Below are positions 28,614-37,538 of a stretch of 64,000 bases of DNA, one piece after another (position 1 is the stretch's first letter; the number at the start of each line of letters is the position of its first letter). Made by a program: the position numbers and the translations under genes. The notes beneath the pieces were generated by a model. The model saw only the letters and a list, made by a program, of their open reading frames with translations, was not told the DNA's origin and did not search any database. The DNA is taken from the NCBI GenBank assembly GCA_022842725.1, contig JALHOZ010000015.1, positions 1 through 64,000 of the forward strand. Direction: 5' to 3'. This stretch comes from Saprospiraceae bacterium. GTDB lineage: Bacteria > Bacteroidota > Bacteroidia > Chitinophagales > Saprospiraceae.

Positions 28614-28644
28614 CAAAAATAATCTTATTATTTTGAAAATCAAA
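28614..28644 (-). promoter_or_regulatory. Canonical Bacteroidota promoter
   Basis: On the minus strand, TTTG (28641-28644) is followed by exactly 19 nt and then TATTTTTG (28614-28621), matching TTTG-N19-TAnnTTTG. Predicted transcription start is about 28607, leaving a leader of roughly 15 nt to the ATG at 28593. It drives the frameshifted T9SS cargo gene, so transcription signals are still intact. Confidence 0.72.
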
Positions 28645-28836
28645 TTATTAAGAAATATATTTCACCTCAATAAAAAAGAACCAATGTTATTTTTTTAACT
28701 ATATCTACATTTTACCGTTCCTTAGCAAAAATCAGCTACTTTCGATTCGCACAACCAAAATGAGGATAACCTCTTTTCGATTAGATTGAAATTATCTTAA
28801 AAAATCATTTGTTGCGGAATGAAACCCGGAAGCTAC

Positions 28837-29349
28837 TTATTTATCTTTTTTGTCGCTGTTGTAAATTTCTCTGATACAAAGATATTTACCATCCGTTTTT
28901 TTGAAAGTAGCGACATATTTGCCGGTTTCAACCACATTTCCTTTGTCATCTTTTTCGGTGGAAGTACCATATTCGGTTACGATGTCTCCATCACCGAATA
29001 CATCCATCGTTTGAAACGAAATGGTAACGTTTCCTTTGGCTTCAGCAAACTGCTTTTCCTGTTTTTCCTGAATAGCAACCTTACCGGTCAGGGTAGGTGC
29101 GCCATCAGGCATGGAAACGGCATCATCAGCATACATAGCCATCAATCCGGCCAGATCTTTTTTATTGATTGCGTCGGCCCATTGGTTTTCTATGGCCTGA
29201 ATTTCAGCTTTTACGGCAGCCATGTCAGGTTTTACAGCTTCTGTCGGCATTGCCTCTGTTGTTGAGGCTTCTGTTGTTTCTGCCTGTTTGCAAGAGGTCA
29301 AAAATAATAATCCCGTGCAAAAAATCAAACTAAAAAAATGAAATTTCAT
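28837..29349 (-). CDS. DUF4440/SnoaL-like lipoprotein
   Basis: 170 residues. A lipoprotein signal has the lipobox LTSC with Cys20. A Thr/Glu-rich linker (21-40) precedes a single NTF2/SnoaL-like fold: IENQWADAINKKDLAGLMAMYADDAV, split by the usual helix, then GTSTEKDDKGN and GKYVATFKK strands. This is the layout of the DUF4440 family, small ketosteroid-isomerase-like proteins of mostly unknown function. Length fits the family plus a lipoprotein linker. It probably sits in the periplasmic leaflet or outer membrane. It is transcribed alone; a weak -7-like box with one mismatch lies just upstream. No substrate can be named. Confidence 0.8.
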   Translation of the reverse strand: MKFHFFSLIFCTGLLFLTSCKQAETTEASTTEAMPTEAVKPDMAAVKAEIQAIENQWADAINKKDLAGLMAMYADDAVSMPDGAPTLTGKVAIQEKQEKQFAEAKGNVTISFQTMDVFGDGDIVTEYGTSTEKDDKGNVVETGKYVATFKKTDGKYLCIREIYNSDKKDK

Positions 29350-29434
29350 AATACAAAAATTTAAGTGTTAATAAAAATAAATAAATATAAACCTATTTCC
29401 GGATGTTTTTTGTAATGTACTTCTTTCATCAGAA

Positions 29435-30757
29435 TCATGGTAACGTGTTTTCAACGTTTTCTGATTTTTTAAACGGGGGAATCTGCAGGTAGCTCAATCT
29501 TCTCCACAACCATTCTGCCGGTCCGTAATGGAAATACTTCATCCATACAGGACTTATGATTAGCTGGAAAACCCATATGCTGAATACCACGTATAATAGT
29601 TCATACCGTTCCAGTTTCCCAAACAAACCAAAACCTGCACCGGTGAAGACAATCATACAAATAAGCGAATGGGTCAGATAATTGGTCAGGGCCATTTTTC
29701 CAACACAGGAAATGGCATATTTTAACCAGTTCAGGATATGGAGTTTACTGAAGATCATGATCATTCCGATATGTCCCAAAGATACCGTCACCCGACCCAC
29801 ATCGTATGTCGGATTGGTCTCGAAAAAAGAAATATAAGAAAAATTTTGATTTATGATGTTCATGGTTTCAAAATAATTGACGGTAAGACCTATAGAATAA
29901 CCTACAATTACCATAGTCAGATAAAAACGAAAAGATTTGGCCCCTAACAAAATGTTTAACTTAAACAAGGCAATCCCAAGCAACATCATGGGAAGGATAT
30001 CCCAACAATCATAGCGGTAAGGGCCATATGTTTTCCACTCCATCACGATGGGTGCATTAAAGGCAACCACATCAAAATATCCTTTGCGCATGCTTTCATT
30101 ATAATATTGAATACTTTCCGGTGACCTGTATTCCAAAACTTTTTCCCACTCTTTTTTGGCCTCTTTTGTCTCAAAATCAAGTGTTTTTCCCTCTGCACTC
30201 AGGCGTTTTGCCTCTTCCACTTTAGCCAACAAACCAACTTTACCTTTATATTCCATAAAATTCCAACATGATCCTATAGAAAATAATACCAATGCCGTGA
30301 TGATTAATTTTTTCGGTGTAAAACGCCGGAATGAATATACCAAAAATCCCATCAAAGCATAGTTGAACAATATTTCACCGGACCAAATTAAAAGATAGGC
30401 ATGAAGTACACCAAATAACAACAACCATGTCAGTCTCCTGAAATATATATCAGCCCCCTGGATACCTGCGTCTCTTTTGTCCAGCCGATCAAGGAGTATA
30501 AACATGCCCACTCCAAAAAGCAAAGAAAAAAGCCCCCGCATGGTACCTTCAAAAAACATACTGGTAACAACCCACGTGTATAAATTATAACCTTCGTAAC
30601 CGCCGGCAATCGTCGGATCACTGTAAGCATTGGCCAATCCAAACCCATTGATATTCATCAGCAATATACCGCAAAGTACAAAACCCCGCATGATGTCAAG
30701 CGACTTAATACGTTCTCCTGTTTCAACAGGTCCGAGTAAAGTGTTTTTTGTATCCAT
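29435..30757 (-). CDS. DUF418 family multi-pass membrane protein
   Basis: 440 residues, about ten predicted membrane segments. The N-terminus has the signature RIKSLDIMRGFVLCGILLMN, typical of DUF418/YeiB-like proteins, a group distantly related to acyltransferase-3 membrane enzymes. The DUF418 core occupies the C-terminal half (YAISCVGKMALTNYLTHSL and a final WMKYFHYGPAEWLWR). It is the last gene of a minus-strand run (gap 25 nt) after an MBOAT acyltransferase and an SGNH-like protein. A role in moving or transferring acyl groups at the cell envelope is a reasonable inference, but DUF418 itself has no proven activity known to me. Confidence 0.85.
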   Translation of the reverse strand: MDTKNTLLGPVETGERIKSLDIMRGFVLCGILLMNINGFGLANAYSDPTIAGGYEGYNLYTWVVTSMFFEGTMRGLFSLLFGVGMFILLDRLDKRDAGIQGADIYFRRLTWLLLFGVLHAYLLIWSGEILFNYALMGFLVYSFRRFTPKKLIITALVLFSIGSCWNFMEYKGKVGLLAKVEEAKRLSAEGKTLDFETKEAKKEWEKVLEYRSPESIQYYNESMRKGYFDVVAFNAPIVMEWKTYGPYRYDCWDILPMMLLGIALFKLNILLGAKSFRFYLTMVIVGYSIGLTVNYFETMNIINQNFSYISFFETNPTYDVGRVTVSLGHIGMIMIFSKLHILNWLKYAISCVGKMALTNYLTHSLICMIVFTGAGFGLFGKLERYELLYVVFSIWVFQLIISPVWMKYFHYGPAEWLWRRLSYLQIPPFKKSENVENTLP

Positions 30758-30782
30758 TTAGGTACTTTTGTAAAATGAATGT

Positions 30783-32198
30783 TTAAAATTGAAAATATAT
30801 AAACTGCTCGCCCTGGCCATGGGAAATACAAATGAGAAATACCATCGTCGCCCAGGCAATCCCGGTGATCCAGGGACCTGCAGAGGATGTGACCATCCTG
30901 ACGGTGTGGTGACGCATATAATAGTGGGTCAGAAACAAAATCCCGGACAGAACAAATACTTTTGTCAGGTCAAAATATCCTAAAACTTTTTCGCCCTCTC
31001 CAAAACCTGTGACCATGGCTGTGATGATATTCCATGCTGTGGCAAAATCTTCCGCTCTGAAAAATACCCAGGTAATATTGACCAATGTAAAGGTGAGTCC
31101 TGCCAAAAGGAGGCCGTTCCACCAGTTCATTTCAAACCGGAATCTGCCTTTCAGCATTCTTTCTATGATGAGATAGGTTCCATGCAAAAATCCCCAGAAT
31201 ACAAAGGTCCAGGCCGCACCGTGCCAAAGCCCTCCCAAAAGCATCGTAAGCATGAGGGCGACGTACATACGGGTGAGGCCAAAACGATTGCCTCCCAAAG
31301 GAATGTACAGGTAATCTCTCAGCCACGAAGACAGGGAGATGTGCCACCGACGCCAGAATTCTGAAAAACCGATAGAACCGTAAGGATATAAAAAATTATC
31401 TGTCAGGGTAAATCCCAACATATAAGAAATCCCTATGGCACACGTAGAATAGCCGGCAAAATCAAAAAATATCTGCGCTGAGAAAGCCAGAACACCAGCC
31501 CACGCATCCCAGAAATTCAGGTTTTTATCGGCATTAAAAACCGCATCAGCAGCACCGGAAAACATCGTATCTGCCATTACAATTTTTTCAAATAAACCCA
31601 GAGTCAGCAAAAAGAGTCCCCATATAAAAAGGTCCACTGTGGCTTTTTTTTCTTCATAAAACTGAGTGATGAGATCCCCTGCCCGTACTATCGGTCCGGC
31701 TACGAGTTGCGGGAAAAAGGTGACATATAAGGCAAAATCCAAAAAAGTTTTGGCGGGTTCCAGCTTCCTTTGATATACATCTATGGTGTAGGACATGGTT
31801 TGGAAAGTGTAAAATGAAATACCCATAGGAAGGATGATATTCATAGGCAGAGGTTCATATGAAAACCCGGCCAGATTGACAAAAGAAATAAAATTTTCCA
31901 ATAAAAAATTGCCGTATTTGAAGAAGGCCAGAAAACCGAGATTGACGACCATACTGACCCAAAGCCAGAATTTTCTCCGGTTTGGTTTTGTTTCATGATA
32001 AATTTTATTGCCGGCTATCCAATCGACCATAGTCGAGATCCAAAGCAGGATAATGAGTGGTGGATTCCACAATCCGTAAAACACGTAGCTGGAAAATAAC
32101 AACATACGTTTTTTATTGACCCAACCCAAAAACGGACCGTAATACAATACCAAAATTACGGCAAAAAATACGATAAAACCAAGGGAATTGAAGACCAT
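30783..32198 (-). CDS. MBOAT family membrane-bound O-acyltransferase
   Basis: 471 residues from the ATG at 32198, one base after the stop of the upstream gene. A longer in-frame start at 32312 would overlap that gene by 110 nt and is rejected. Multi-pass membrane protein of the AlgI/DltB type. It carries the conserved EFWRRWHISLSSWLRDYLY stretch (280-298) followed by IPLGGNR (299-305), and the catalytic-type His326 in GGLWHGAAW. Such enzymes carry an acyl group, usually acetyl, across the membrane to an extracytoplasmic acceptor. Pairing with an SGNH-like protein is the classic two-part arrangement for O-acetylating exopolysaccharide, peptidoglycan or teichoic-type polymers. The acceptor here is unknown. 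Confidence 0.9.
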   Translation of the reverse strand: MVFNSLGFIVFFAVILVLYYGPFLGWVNKKRMLLFSSYVFYGLWNPPLIILLWISTMVDWIAGNKIYHETKPNRRKFWLWVSMVVNLGFLAFFKYGNFLLENFISFVNLAGFSYEPLPMNIILPMGISFYTFQTMSYTIDVYQRKLEPAKTFLDFALYVTFFPQLVAGPIVRAGDLITQFYEEKKATVDLFIWGLFLLTLGLFEKIVMADTMFSGAADAVFNADKNLNFWDAWAGVLAFSAQIFFDFAGYSTCAIGISYMLGFTLTDNFLYPYGSIGFSEFWRRWHISLSSWLRDYLYIPLGGNRFGLTRMYVALMLTMLLGGLWHGAAWTFVFWGFLHGTYLIIERMLKGRFRFEMNWWNGLLLAGLTFTLVNITWVFFRAEDFATAWNIITAMVTGFGEGEKVLGYFDLTKVFVLSGILFLTHYYMRHHTVRMVTSSAGPWITGIAWATMVFLICISHGQGEQFIYFQF

Positions 32199-32199
32199 A

Positions 32200-33258
32200 T
32201 CAGTTGTTTTGGGGTTGAGGTAATACGTTGTCTTTGAGCAGTAACGTAACAAAGGCATTCGTAAACTTATCTGCGTCTTCGCCGGACAGGTGTGACCATT
32301 CGGGACAATCAAAGTTTTTCAAAGATTCATAATCATCGTAATGATACCCTTTGACTCCTGTTTTTTCCAGTAAAACATCCCAAAACTCCTCTCTGGGTTG
32401 GTTTTTTGCTTCCTGTTCTTTGTAAAAACCTGTGGAAGGTGATCTTAAAAAGACAATATTCCCTCCCCGGTCTTTAAATTTTTTGACAAGTTTCGACACA
32501 TATAAAACTGCTTCATCTTTGGGTGATTTTTTGGCTTTTTTGTTGTGCGATTTCCATACTCTTTTAACGGTGTTGGCAAATGTCGTATCGTGTGCACACC
32601 GATCAGACATTCTTGTATTCCTGTCGATATCCAGGTATTGAAAACTGTTAAAAGGCGGGTCATTTTCTTTGCCGGTACGAACGCCCCATTTGGTAGCCCG
32701 CAGGAGAGATTTCAGGTCTATGTCATCTGCCCATTCGTTTTCGCTGGCAGTTAAAAATGCAAGATTATTTTGTAAAGGAATAGATAAAAAATGATTGAGT
32801 CTGTCGGCATATGTTCGTTTATGGTAGAAGTCGATTCTTTTTTGGGTGCGGCTCCAACTTCGGGAATCTTTACTGATTTTTGAAAAAAATATGCCGGGGG
32901 TGACACCAACGATGAGGGTGCCGGCATAATTTGTATGTTCGATGATATCTTCCAAAACCGGTATCGGGTTTCCCCCTGCGGTAGACAATTGTATCGGTTT
33001 TACACCGGTCATTTTTTGCCATTCAGGGATTTGTAGATTAAATAAAGTTCTGGAAGAACCAATGATGACCACACTTGAGGCGTCCGGATTTTCAACTTTG
33101 GCGCGTGTTTGTGCCCATAAAAATTTATCATCCGGCAGGTCGGGAATTCGTCCCCGTGACCGCCAAAAAAATTCCCATGATACGACGGATATCAAACTGA
33201 ACAGGATGGTGATCCACAAAGTTTTTCGGAGATGTAACGGGGTGTCTGAGCGTGACAT
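32200..33258 (-). CDS. SGNH-like membrane-anchored protein, partner of the MBOAT enzyme
   Basis: 352 residues. One N-terminal membrane anchor (about 13-30) is followed by an extracytoplasmic domain. Block I is VVIIGSSRTLF with the likely nucleophile in GSS (67-69). The C-terminal block has Asp317 and His323 in DCPEWSHLSGEDA, fitting an SGNH/DltD-like catalytic Asp-His pair with atypical spacing. Its stop is one base before the MBOAT start, so the pair is translationally coupled. It probably accepts acetyl groups delivered by the MBOAT protein and transfers them to a polymer outside the inner membrane. It is the first gene of the operon. Confidence 0.78.
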   Translation of the reverse strand: MSRSDTPLHLRKTLWITILFSLISVVSWEFFWRSRGRIPDLPDDKFLWAQTRAKVENPDASSVVIIGSSRTLFNLQIPEWQKMTGVKPIQLSTAGGNPIPVLEDIIEHTNYAGTLIVGVTPGIFFSKISKDSRSWSRTQKRIDFYHKRTYADRLNHFLSIPLQNNLAFLTASENEWADDIDLKSLLRATKWGVRTGKENDPPFNSFQYLDIDRNTRMSDRCAHDTTFANTVKRVWKSHNKKAKKSPKDEAVLYVSKLVKKFKDRGGNIVFLRSPSTGFYKEQEAKNQPREEFWDVLLEKTGVKGYHYDDYESLKNFDCPEWSHLSGEDADKFTNAFVTLLLKDNVLPQPQNN

Positions 33259-33445
33259 AAGGCAAAGAACGGGTGTTGGTTTGAGGTTAACGAATGTTTT
33301 GTCGTGTAAATATAATAAATAATATGATGTGGCTTATATTATGAAGATAAAATTTATATTTTATCAACAATCGGTTGTATGACTTTAAAAATTGGGTGTT
33401 TTCGGGGAGTATTCGTTTCATGAAATTGTGTGTATTACACAACTT

Positions 33446-33670
33446 CGTTGTTATTGTTCCGTTGGAGCAAATTGTCGGGTTGGGGCCAAATACCCCGTAG
33501 GGGAAGTATGTTTATAGCCACGGATGAAATCTGTGGTTAAGTAAGTACGTTAATTCATTATGGCAAAAATCCCGTCAAAATGAATTATCCTATTCATGAA
33601 AACCAAGGATTTCATCCGAGTTACAAACATTTTGTACCGTTGGAGTATATTGCCCAACGGGACAATACTT
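33446..33670. repeat. Large imperfect palindromic element
   Basis: Nested, nearly concentric inverted arms: 33452-33465 with 33654-33667 (TATTGTTCCGTTGG, 13 of 14); 33472-33484 with 33653-33665 (11 of 13); 33521-33531 with 33608-33618 (CGGATGAAATC, perfect); 33551-33559 with 33579-33587 (TAATTCATT, perfect). A small hairpin CCCC-GTA-GGGG lies at 33493-33503. The element looks like two diverged copies of a roughly 100-bp unit in inverted orientation. It fills most of the 33259-33697 gap between two minus-strand genes, with no gene inside. A REP-like element or MITE is the likely class. It may also end transcription of the upstream gene. Confidence 0.6.
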
Positions 33671-33697
33671 GCGAAGTGGTGAATTGCACCCCTCTTT

Positions 33698-36070
33698 TTA
33701 TTCAAACCTCGCTACAAATTTTTTATCATTGTACATATATTCAAACAAAACCTGAGACAAATCGGAGATCTTTCTGACCGGCATCCTTTTGCGGTACAAT
33801 CCTTCATTCAAAACCTCATTATCCATCAGGAAATACGTCACATCCGAAACGGCATCTTTGGCCGTCACTTTGGCATGTCCTTTTCCTTCCGTCCGGAAAT
33901 ACACGTCTATATGGCTGCCATCTGCGGTTTTCCGCACAAAAAGGAAAGGCAATTCTGCTATGTTTTTAGTCAGGTTTTCTGTCCGGGATGCCACCGGATT
34001 TTGCTGACGAAGGACATTCACATCACAAGGTGCGACAGATGCCACAAAGATAGAATTGTACTCCGTCTCAAAGCCGGGATTGAGCTCTACAAAACTTCCT
34101 GCGATCAATCCTGCCACACCATTGACGGTAACAATTTCTTCGGATGTAATACTGATCTCCGCACCGATGACTTGTTGGTTTAACATCGTATCCTGCAGCA
34201 GAACAATGGTTTCATCACAAGGATTGACAAAAAGATTGATGCCCTGACACTCACACATGTCATTGTATTTGTCATCGACGGTATTTTCATTGCCGTCATC
34301 ACAAACGGTATTCATCTCAGGACATACGACGGCATGAAAGGCTACCTTGCTCAGACCCCGGCAGGTCGTCGTATCATCCAAAGACTGAATGAGGATGTAC
34401 CTTGCCCGGATATTGTTAAAATCCGGTCCGTTGAATCCTCCGTATCCGTTTTCTCCCGGAGCAAGCGGCCAGTTATAATTGCCCAATCTTTCCCAGGTAT
34501 TGCCGTCTTCAGAATAATCTATTGACACGACTTCAAAACCGTTTTGTGTCTGCCCTTCGACATTATAATTCCATATTTGCGACGATATCATCTCATATCT
34601 TTGGCCAAGGTCATACATGATCCAATGACCTCTTTCCCTTTCGGGGTTGGGATTGTCACTGACGGAACAGGACAACCAGGCGTTTTCAGGGCGGGTGTCC
34701 AACTGATCTGTCAGCCCACATTTTGGAAACGGGGTGTAATTGGCAAGGGGGCTGTCACAATCTTCGCCGGAACAGGGTATGCCTACACAATCACAATCTG
34801 CATTGTACTGATCATCGTTGGTAAAAGGATTGCCGTCATCACAAAGGGTGCCTTGGGGTATGCAGGCGACATCGCAGTCATAATCATAAAAATAAAAGGC
34901 AGGAATTCTCTTCCAAACATTGGCCGGTGTAAAAGGTGTCTGCCAAAACAAACCGAAATGGCTGCTTCCGGTTCCTTGTTTTTGGTTGATTTCAATATAA
35001 TAAAACTGACCTGCCTCAAGGTATACATTGGCCGTGGACTGGAAAATATATTTATTGTGTTCTGTCATGTTTGACCATGCCAATACGATGGCAAGTGTGG
35101 CTTGTTTGTTGGCCGGGTCGTGGTTGTTGCTCAAAAACAAAGCTGTCTGATCATCACCGGTGATATTAAATCTGTAATTTCCGGAGACAGGCACAGAAAT
35201 ATAAGCGGACACGAGCTGACCAAAATTGTTTAATCCGCTCGTGGACGGCAGTCCGGCATGATTCATCGCAGCACTGAACTGCGGCGTTCCCGGAAAATTG
35301 GCCGAAGCATACAAATCATTTAACGTAGATCCGGTAATATTATCATAACGGTATCTCTCTAATTTTCCCCGTTCTCCGATGCACGTGAGATTGGTATTTG
35401 TTTTACCGACACAGTTACAGTGCCCGTCTTCCTGATCATCCGTAGTTTGGGTATTTCCGTCATCACAGCTTGTTCCTCTCGGCGGACAAGGGTCTTCAGT
35501 ACATCCGACATTGTAGATGTATTGTGCTGAAACGATATTCCAGTTGGTATTGCTGATAAAACTGTTTTTCCAGAATATGCGACAATGATCATTTCCTGTG
35601 CTTTCGACGTAAGTCAGTTCAAAATAATAATATTGTCCACCCGTTAGTTGAATCCTTGCCGAGGTTTGTTCCGGATATTTGGTATGTTCCGTGAGGTTGG
35701 TATTGGCCGGTACGGAAGCCACCAGTCTCAGATTGGCGGGATTGTCGTCTGTGCTGAGCATAAACTGGCCTCTTTCGTTGCAGGTCATGTTAAACTGCAC
35801 GCTGTCGGTGGTATTGATCCGGATGTATCCTGCGATTCTGCCACCGATGTTGTTGTCATAATTGATCGGTGCATCTATGCTATAGATGGTTTGTACTACA
35901 TCGGGGCTATTAGGAAAAAACTCATGGGCACTCAGCTCGCTCAAAGAGACATCGTACATGTTTCTCCAGCACTGCCATTTGACAGAACCTTGAGTTCCGG
36001 GACAAATTTGTGCCACCAGTGATGATTGTGTTAGCACAAAAAGAAAGATATATAAAATGTTATTTTTCAT
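33698..36070 (-). CDS. Secreted PA14-like/discoidin-like multidomain protein
   Basis: 790 residues. Signal peptide ends LVAQ (about 20). Two PA14-like modules (about 30-190 and 235-395) share WRN/RYD starts, a SVPANTNLTEHTKY-type loop and YYYFEL/YYIEI strands before a FWxxxF motif. Each is followed by a Cys-rich CDDGN-x-T-x2-D-x6-C-x-C-x-G motif, present three times in all. A discoidin (F5/8 type C)-like domain lies about 440-580 (NAWLSCSV ... IRARYILIQSL). Then comes a coat-hanger-like beta module (IVTVNGVAGL ... ELNPGFETEY) and a short terminal domain. PA14 and discoidin folds commonly bind glycans, so a surface carbohydrate-binding role is inferred. It lies 7 nt after the DUF1501 gene and is the last gene of its operon. 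Confidence 0.8.
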   Translation of the reverse strand: MKNNILYIFLFVLTQSSLVAQICPGTQGSVKWQCWRNMYDVSLSELSAHEFFPNSPDVVQTIYSIDAPINYDNNIGGRIAGYIRINTTDSVQFNMTCNERGQFMLSTDDNPANLRLVASVPANTNLTEHTKYPEQTSARIQLTGGQYYYFELTYVESTGNDHCRIFWKNSFISNTNWNIVSAQYIYNVGCTEDPCPPRGTSCDDGNTQTTDDQEDGHCNCVGKTNTNLTCIGERGKLERYRYDNITGSTLNDLYASANFPGTPQFSAAMNHAGLPSTSGLNNFGQLVSAYISVPVSGNYRFNITGDDQTALFLSNNHDPANKQATLAIVLAWSNMTEHNKYIFQSTANVYLEAGQFYYIEINQKQGTGSSHFGLFWQTPFTPANVWKRIPAFYFYDYDCDVACIPQGTLCDDGNPFTNDDQYNADCDCVGIPCSGEDCDSPLANYTPFPKCGLTDQLDTRPENAWLSCSVSDNPNPERERGHWIMYDLGQRYEMISSQIWNYNVEGQTQNGFEVVSIDYSEDGNTWERLGNYNWPLAPGENGYGGFNGPDFNNIRARYILIQSLDDTTTCRGLSKVAFHAVVCPEMNTVCDDGNENTVDDKYNDMCECQGINLFVNPCDETIVLLQDTMLNQQVIGAEISITSEEIVTVNGVAGLIAGSFVELNPGFETEYNSIFVASVAPCDVNVLRQQNPVASRTENLTKNIAELPFLFVRKTADGSHIDVYFRTEGKGHAKVTAKDAVSDVTYFLMDNEVLNEGLYRKRMPVRKISDLSQVLFEYMYNDKKFVARFE

Positions 36071-36077
36071 GACCCTA

Positions 36078-37535
36078 TCAATTAAACATTCCTATCGGCA
36101 TATAACCCGTTGGCGGATCAGCCGGACAAGAGGTGGAATAAAAATTACAGATATTCGGTAATACGTAAGACAGATCATTGGGTGATACGCCAAACCATAA
36201 AGCGAGTTCGGCAAACATCTCATCTACCGATGTCGTCGGAATCATCCTGCCCCGATTGCTGACGTTGAGCGGATTGTTGGTAAGGGCCAGCGACGGATAT
36301 TCGCCAAACACCTGTTTGCCTTGTATAGGTCCTCCCATGATCATCTGATTGCTTCCCCAGGCGTGGTCGGTACCATTGCCGTTGCTCGTCAGTGTCCGGG
36401 CAAAATCCGAAATGGTAAAGGTTACCACATTGTTATGTACGCCCAATTCTGTGAGTGCATTGTTAAATTCATTGAGTGCAGCGCTGACCACCGGAAGCAT
36501 GGTATTCATATTGCCCAAAAGGTTGTCATGATGATCCCATCCGCCGTAATTGACAAAAAATACCTGTCTGCTGGTGCCCAGAAAACTTCTAACGCTGATA
36601 AGTTCTGCGATTTTTAATAAATCCTGGGACAATCCTGAGGTAGAAAAAGGAGTGGTCAAAGGTGTCACATTGGCCATAGCCACCCGAAACTTTTCAATAC
36701 TGTCTATGCTGTTTTTTCCCAGATTACCGAGGGTTTGCTGGAAGATATTGCTGTATTCCTGTTCCATCATACTACCGATGGCTTGATTGCGGATGCTGGT
36801 TTTGTATCCCTGGTCACTCCAAAAGGATGGAAAAGGGGTAAAACCGATGTTGGCAGCTGTTGTACTTCGCGAAAGTGAAAATTCTGTGGTTTCATTGCCC
36901 GCCTGAAAACGGTTTTTTCCGCTGAGGGAAATGTTGAAAGAAACTTCCGGTATGGTATTCATATCATTGAGCAGGTCAGCTATTCTGCCGGCTACACCCA
37001 CAGCTGACCTGGATTGTGGTACGGATGTCTGCCAGTGCATTATCTGATCAGAATGAGAATACAAACCCAAAGGAAGTTTTTTGATGCCGGCATTGTATTC
37101 GGTGACATTGGCGATGGGTTCAATGAGGGTACCGATATTTGACAGAAAAGACAGATGTTCGTTGTTGAACATATTTCTCACCTGTGGCATGGCAGCATGT
37201 ACTCCATATGTTTTGCCATTGTCATCGTAGTCCAGATCCAGCAATTGAGCCGGTGTGGCATTTTTGAGCAAAGCTAGTCCACCTCTCGATGCCGCATAAT
37301 GGTTGTAATTTTCTGTATCCGTTGGTACCAGAATATTATGTGAATCCCAACCTCCTGAAAGCAGGATACACACCATGGCTTTGTAGTCGCCGGGTGTACT
37401 GATGATGTGTGGTCGGGCGGCTGCGGTAGCTATGGCCCCGAGATTCAGCACGCTGGATAAAAACGTCAGCGAACCCAGTGCAGCGCATCCTCCATCCTGA
37501 AGAAATTGTCGTCTTGATATATGTTTTTTGCCCAT
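36078..37535 (-). CDS. DUF1501 family secreted protein
   Basis: 485 residues. N-terminal twin-arginine-type signal SRRQFLQ (Arg8-Arg9), a hydrophobic core and an A-x-A-like end near 40. The body carries DUF1501 features: LLSGGWDSHNILVP, YGVHAAMPQVRNMF, GGWDHHDNL, TISDFARTLTSNGNGTDHAWG. The family is alkaline-phosphatase-like in fold with conserved Asp/His residues, but no activity is established. It overlaps no neighbour and starts 3 nt after the DUF1800 gene. DUF1800-DUF1501 pairs are conserved across many bacteria, so the two proteins probably work together outside the inner membrane. Confidence 0.9.
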   Translation of the reverse strand: MGKKHISRRQFLQDGGCAALGSLTFLSSVLNLGAIATAAARPHIISTPGDYKAMVCILLSGGWDSHNILVPTDTENYNHYAASRGGLALLKNATPAQLLDLDYDDNGKTYGVHAAMPQVRNMFNNEHLSFLSNIGTLIEPIANVTEYNAGIKKLPLGLYSHSDQIMHWQTSVPQSRSAVGVAGRIADLLNDMNTIPEVSFNISLSGKNRFQAGNETTEFSLSRSTTAANIGFTPFPSFWSDQGYKTSIRNQAIGSMMEQEYSNIFQQTLGNLGKNSIDSIEKFRVAMANVTPLTTPFSTSGLSQDLLKIAELISVRSFLGTSRQVFFVNYGGWDHHDNLLGNMNTMLPVVSAALNEFNNALTELGVHNNVVTFTISDFARTLTSNGNGTDHAWGSNQMIMGGPIQGKQVFGEYPSLALTNNPLNVSNRGRMIPTTSVDEMFAELALWFGVSPNDLSYVLPNICNFYSTSCPADPPTGYMPIGMFN

Positions 37536-37538
37536 GAT

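Noticed and set aside
28819-29265. 148-codon plus-strand frame, hydrophobic and Phe-rich
   Set aside because: It is the complement of the DUF4440-type lipoprotein gene, which has a lipobox and family motifs.
30783-32312. Longer 509-residue form of the MBOAT protein starting at 32312
   Set aside because: The extra 38 residues overlap the SGNH gene and are not membrane-like; the ATG at 32198 gives a normal N-terminus.
34544-35074. 176-codon open frame on the plus strand
   Set aside because: It is antisense to the PA14/discoidin-like gene, whose domain pattern is clear; the composition of the antisense product is not protein-like.
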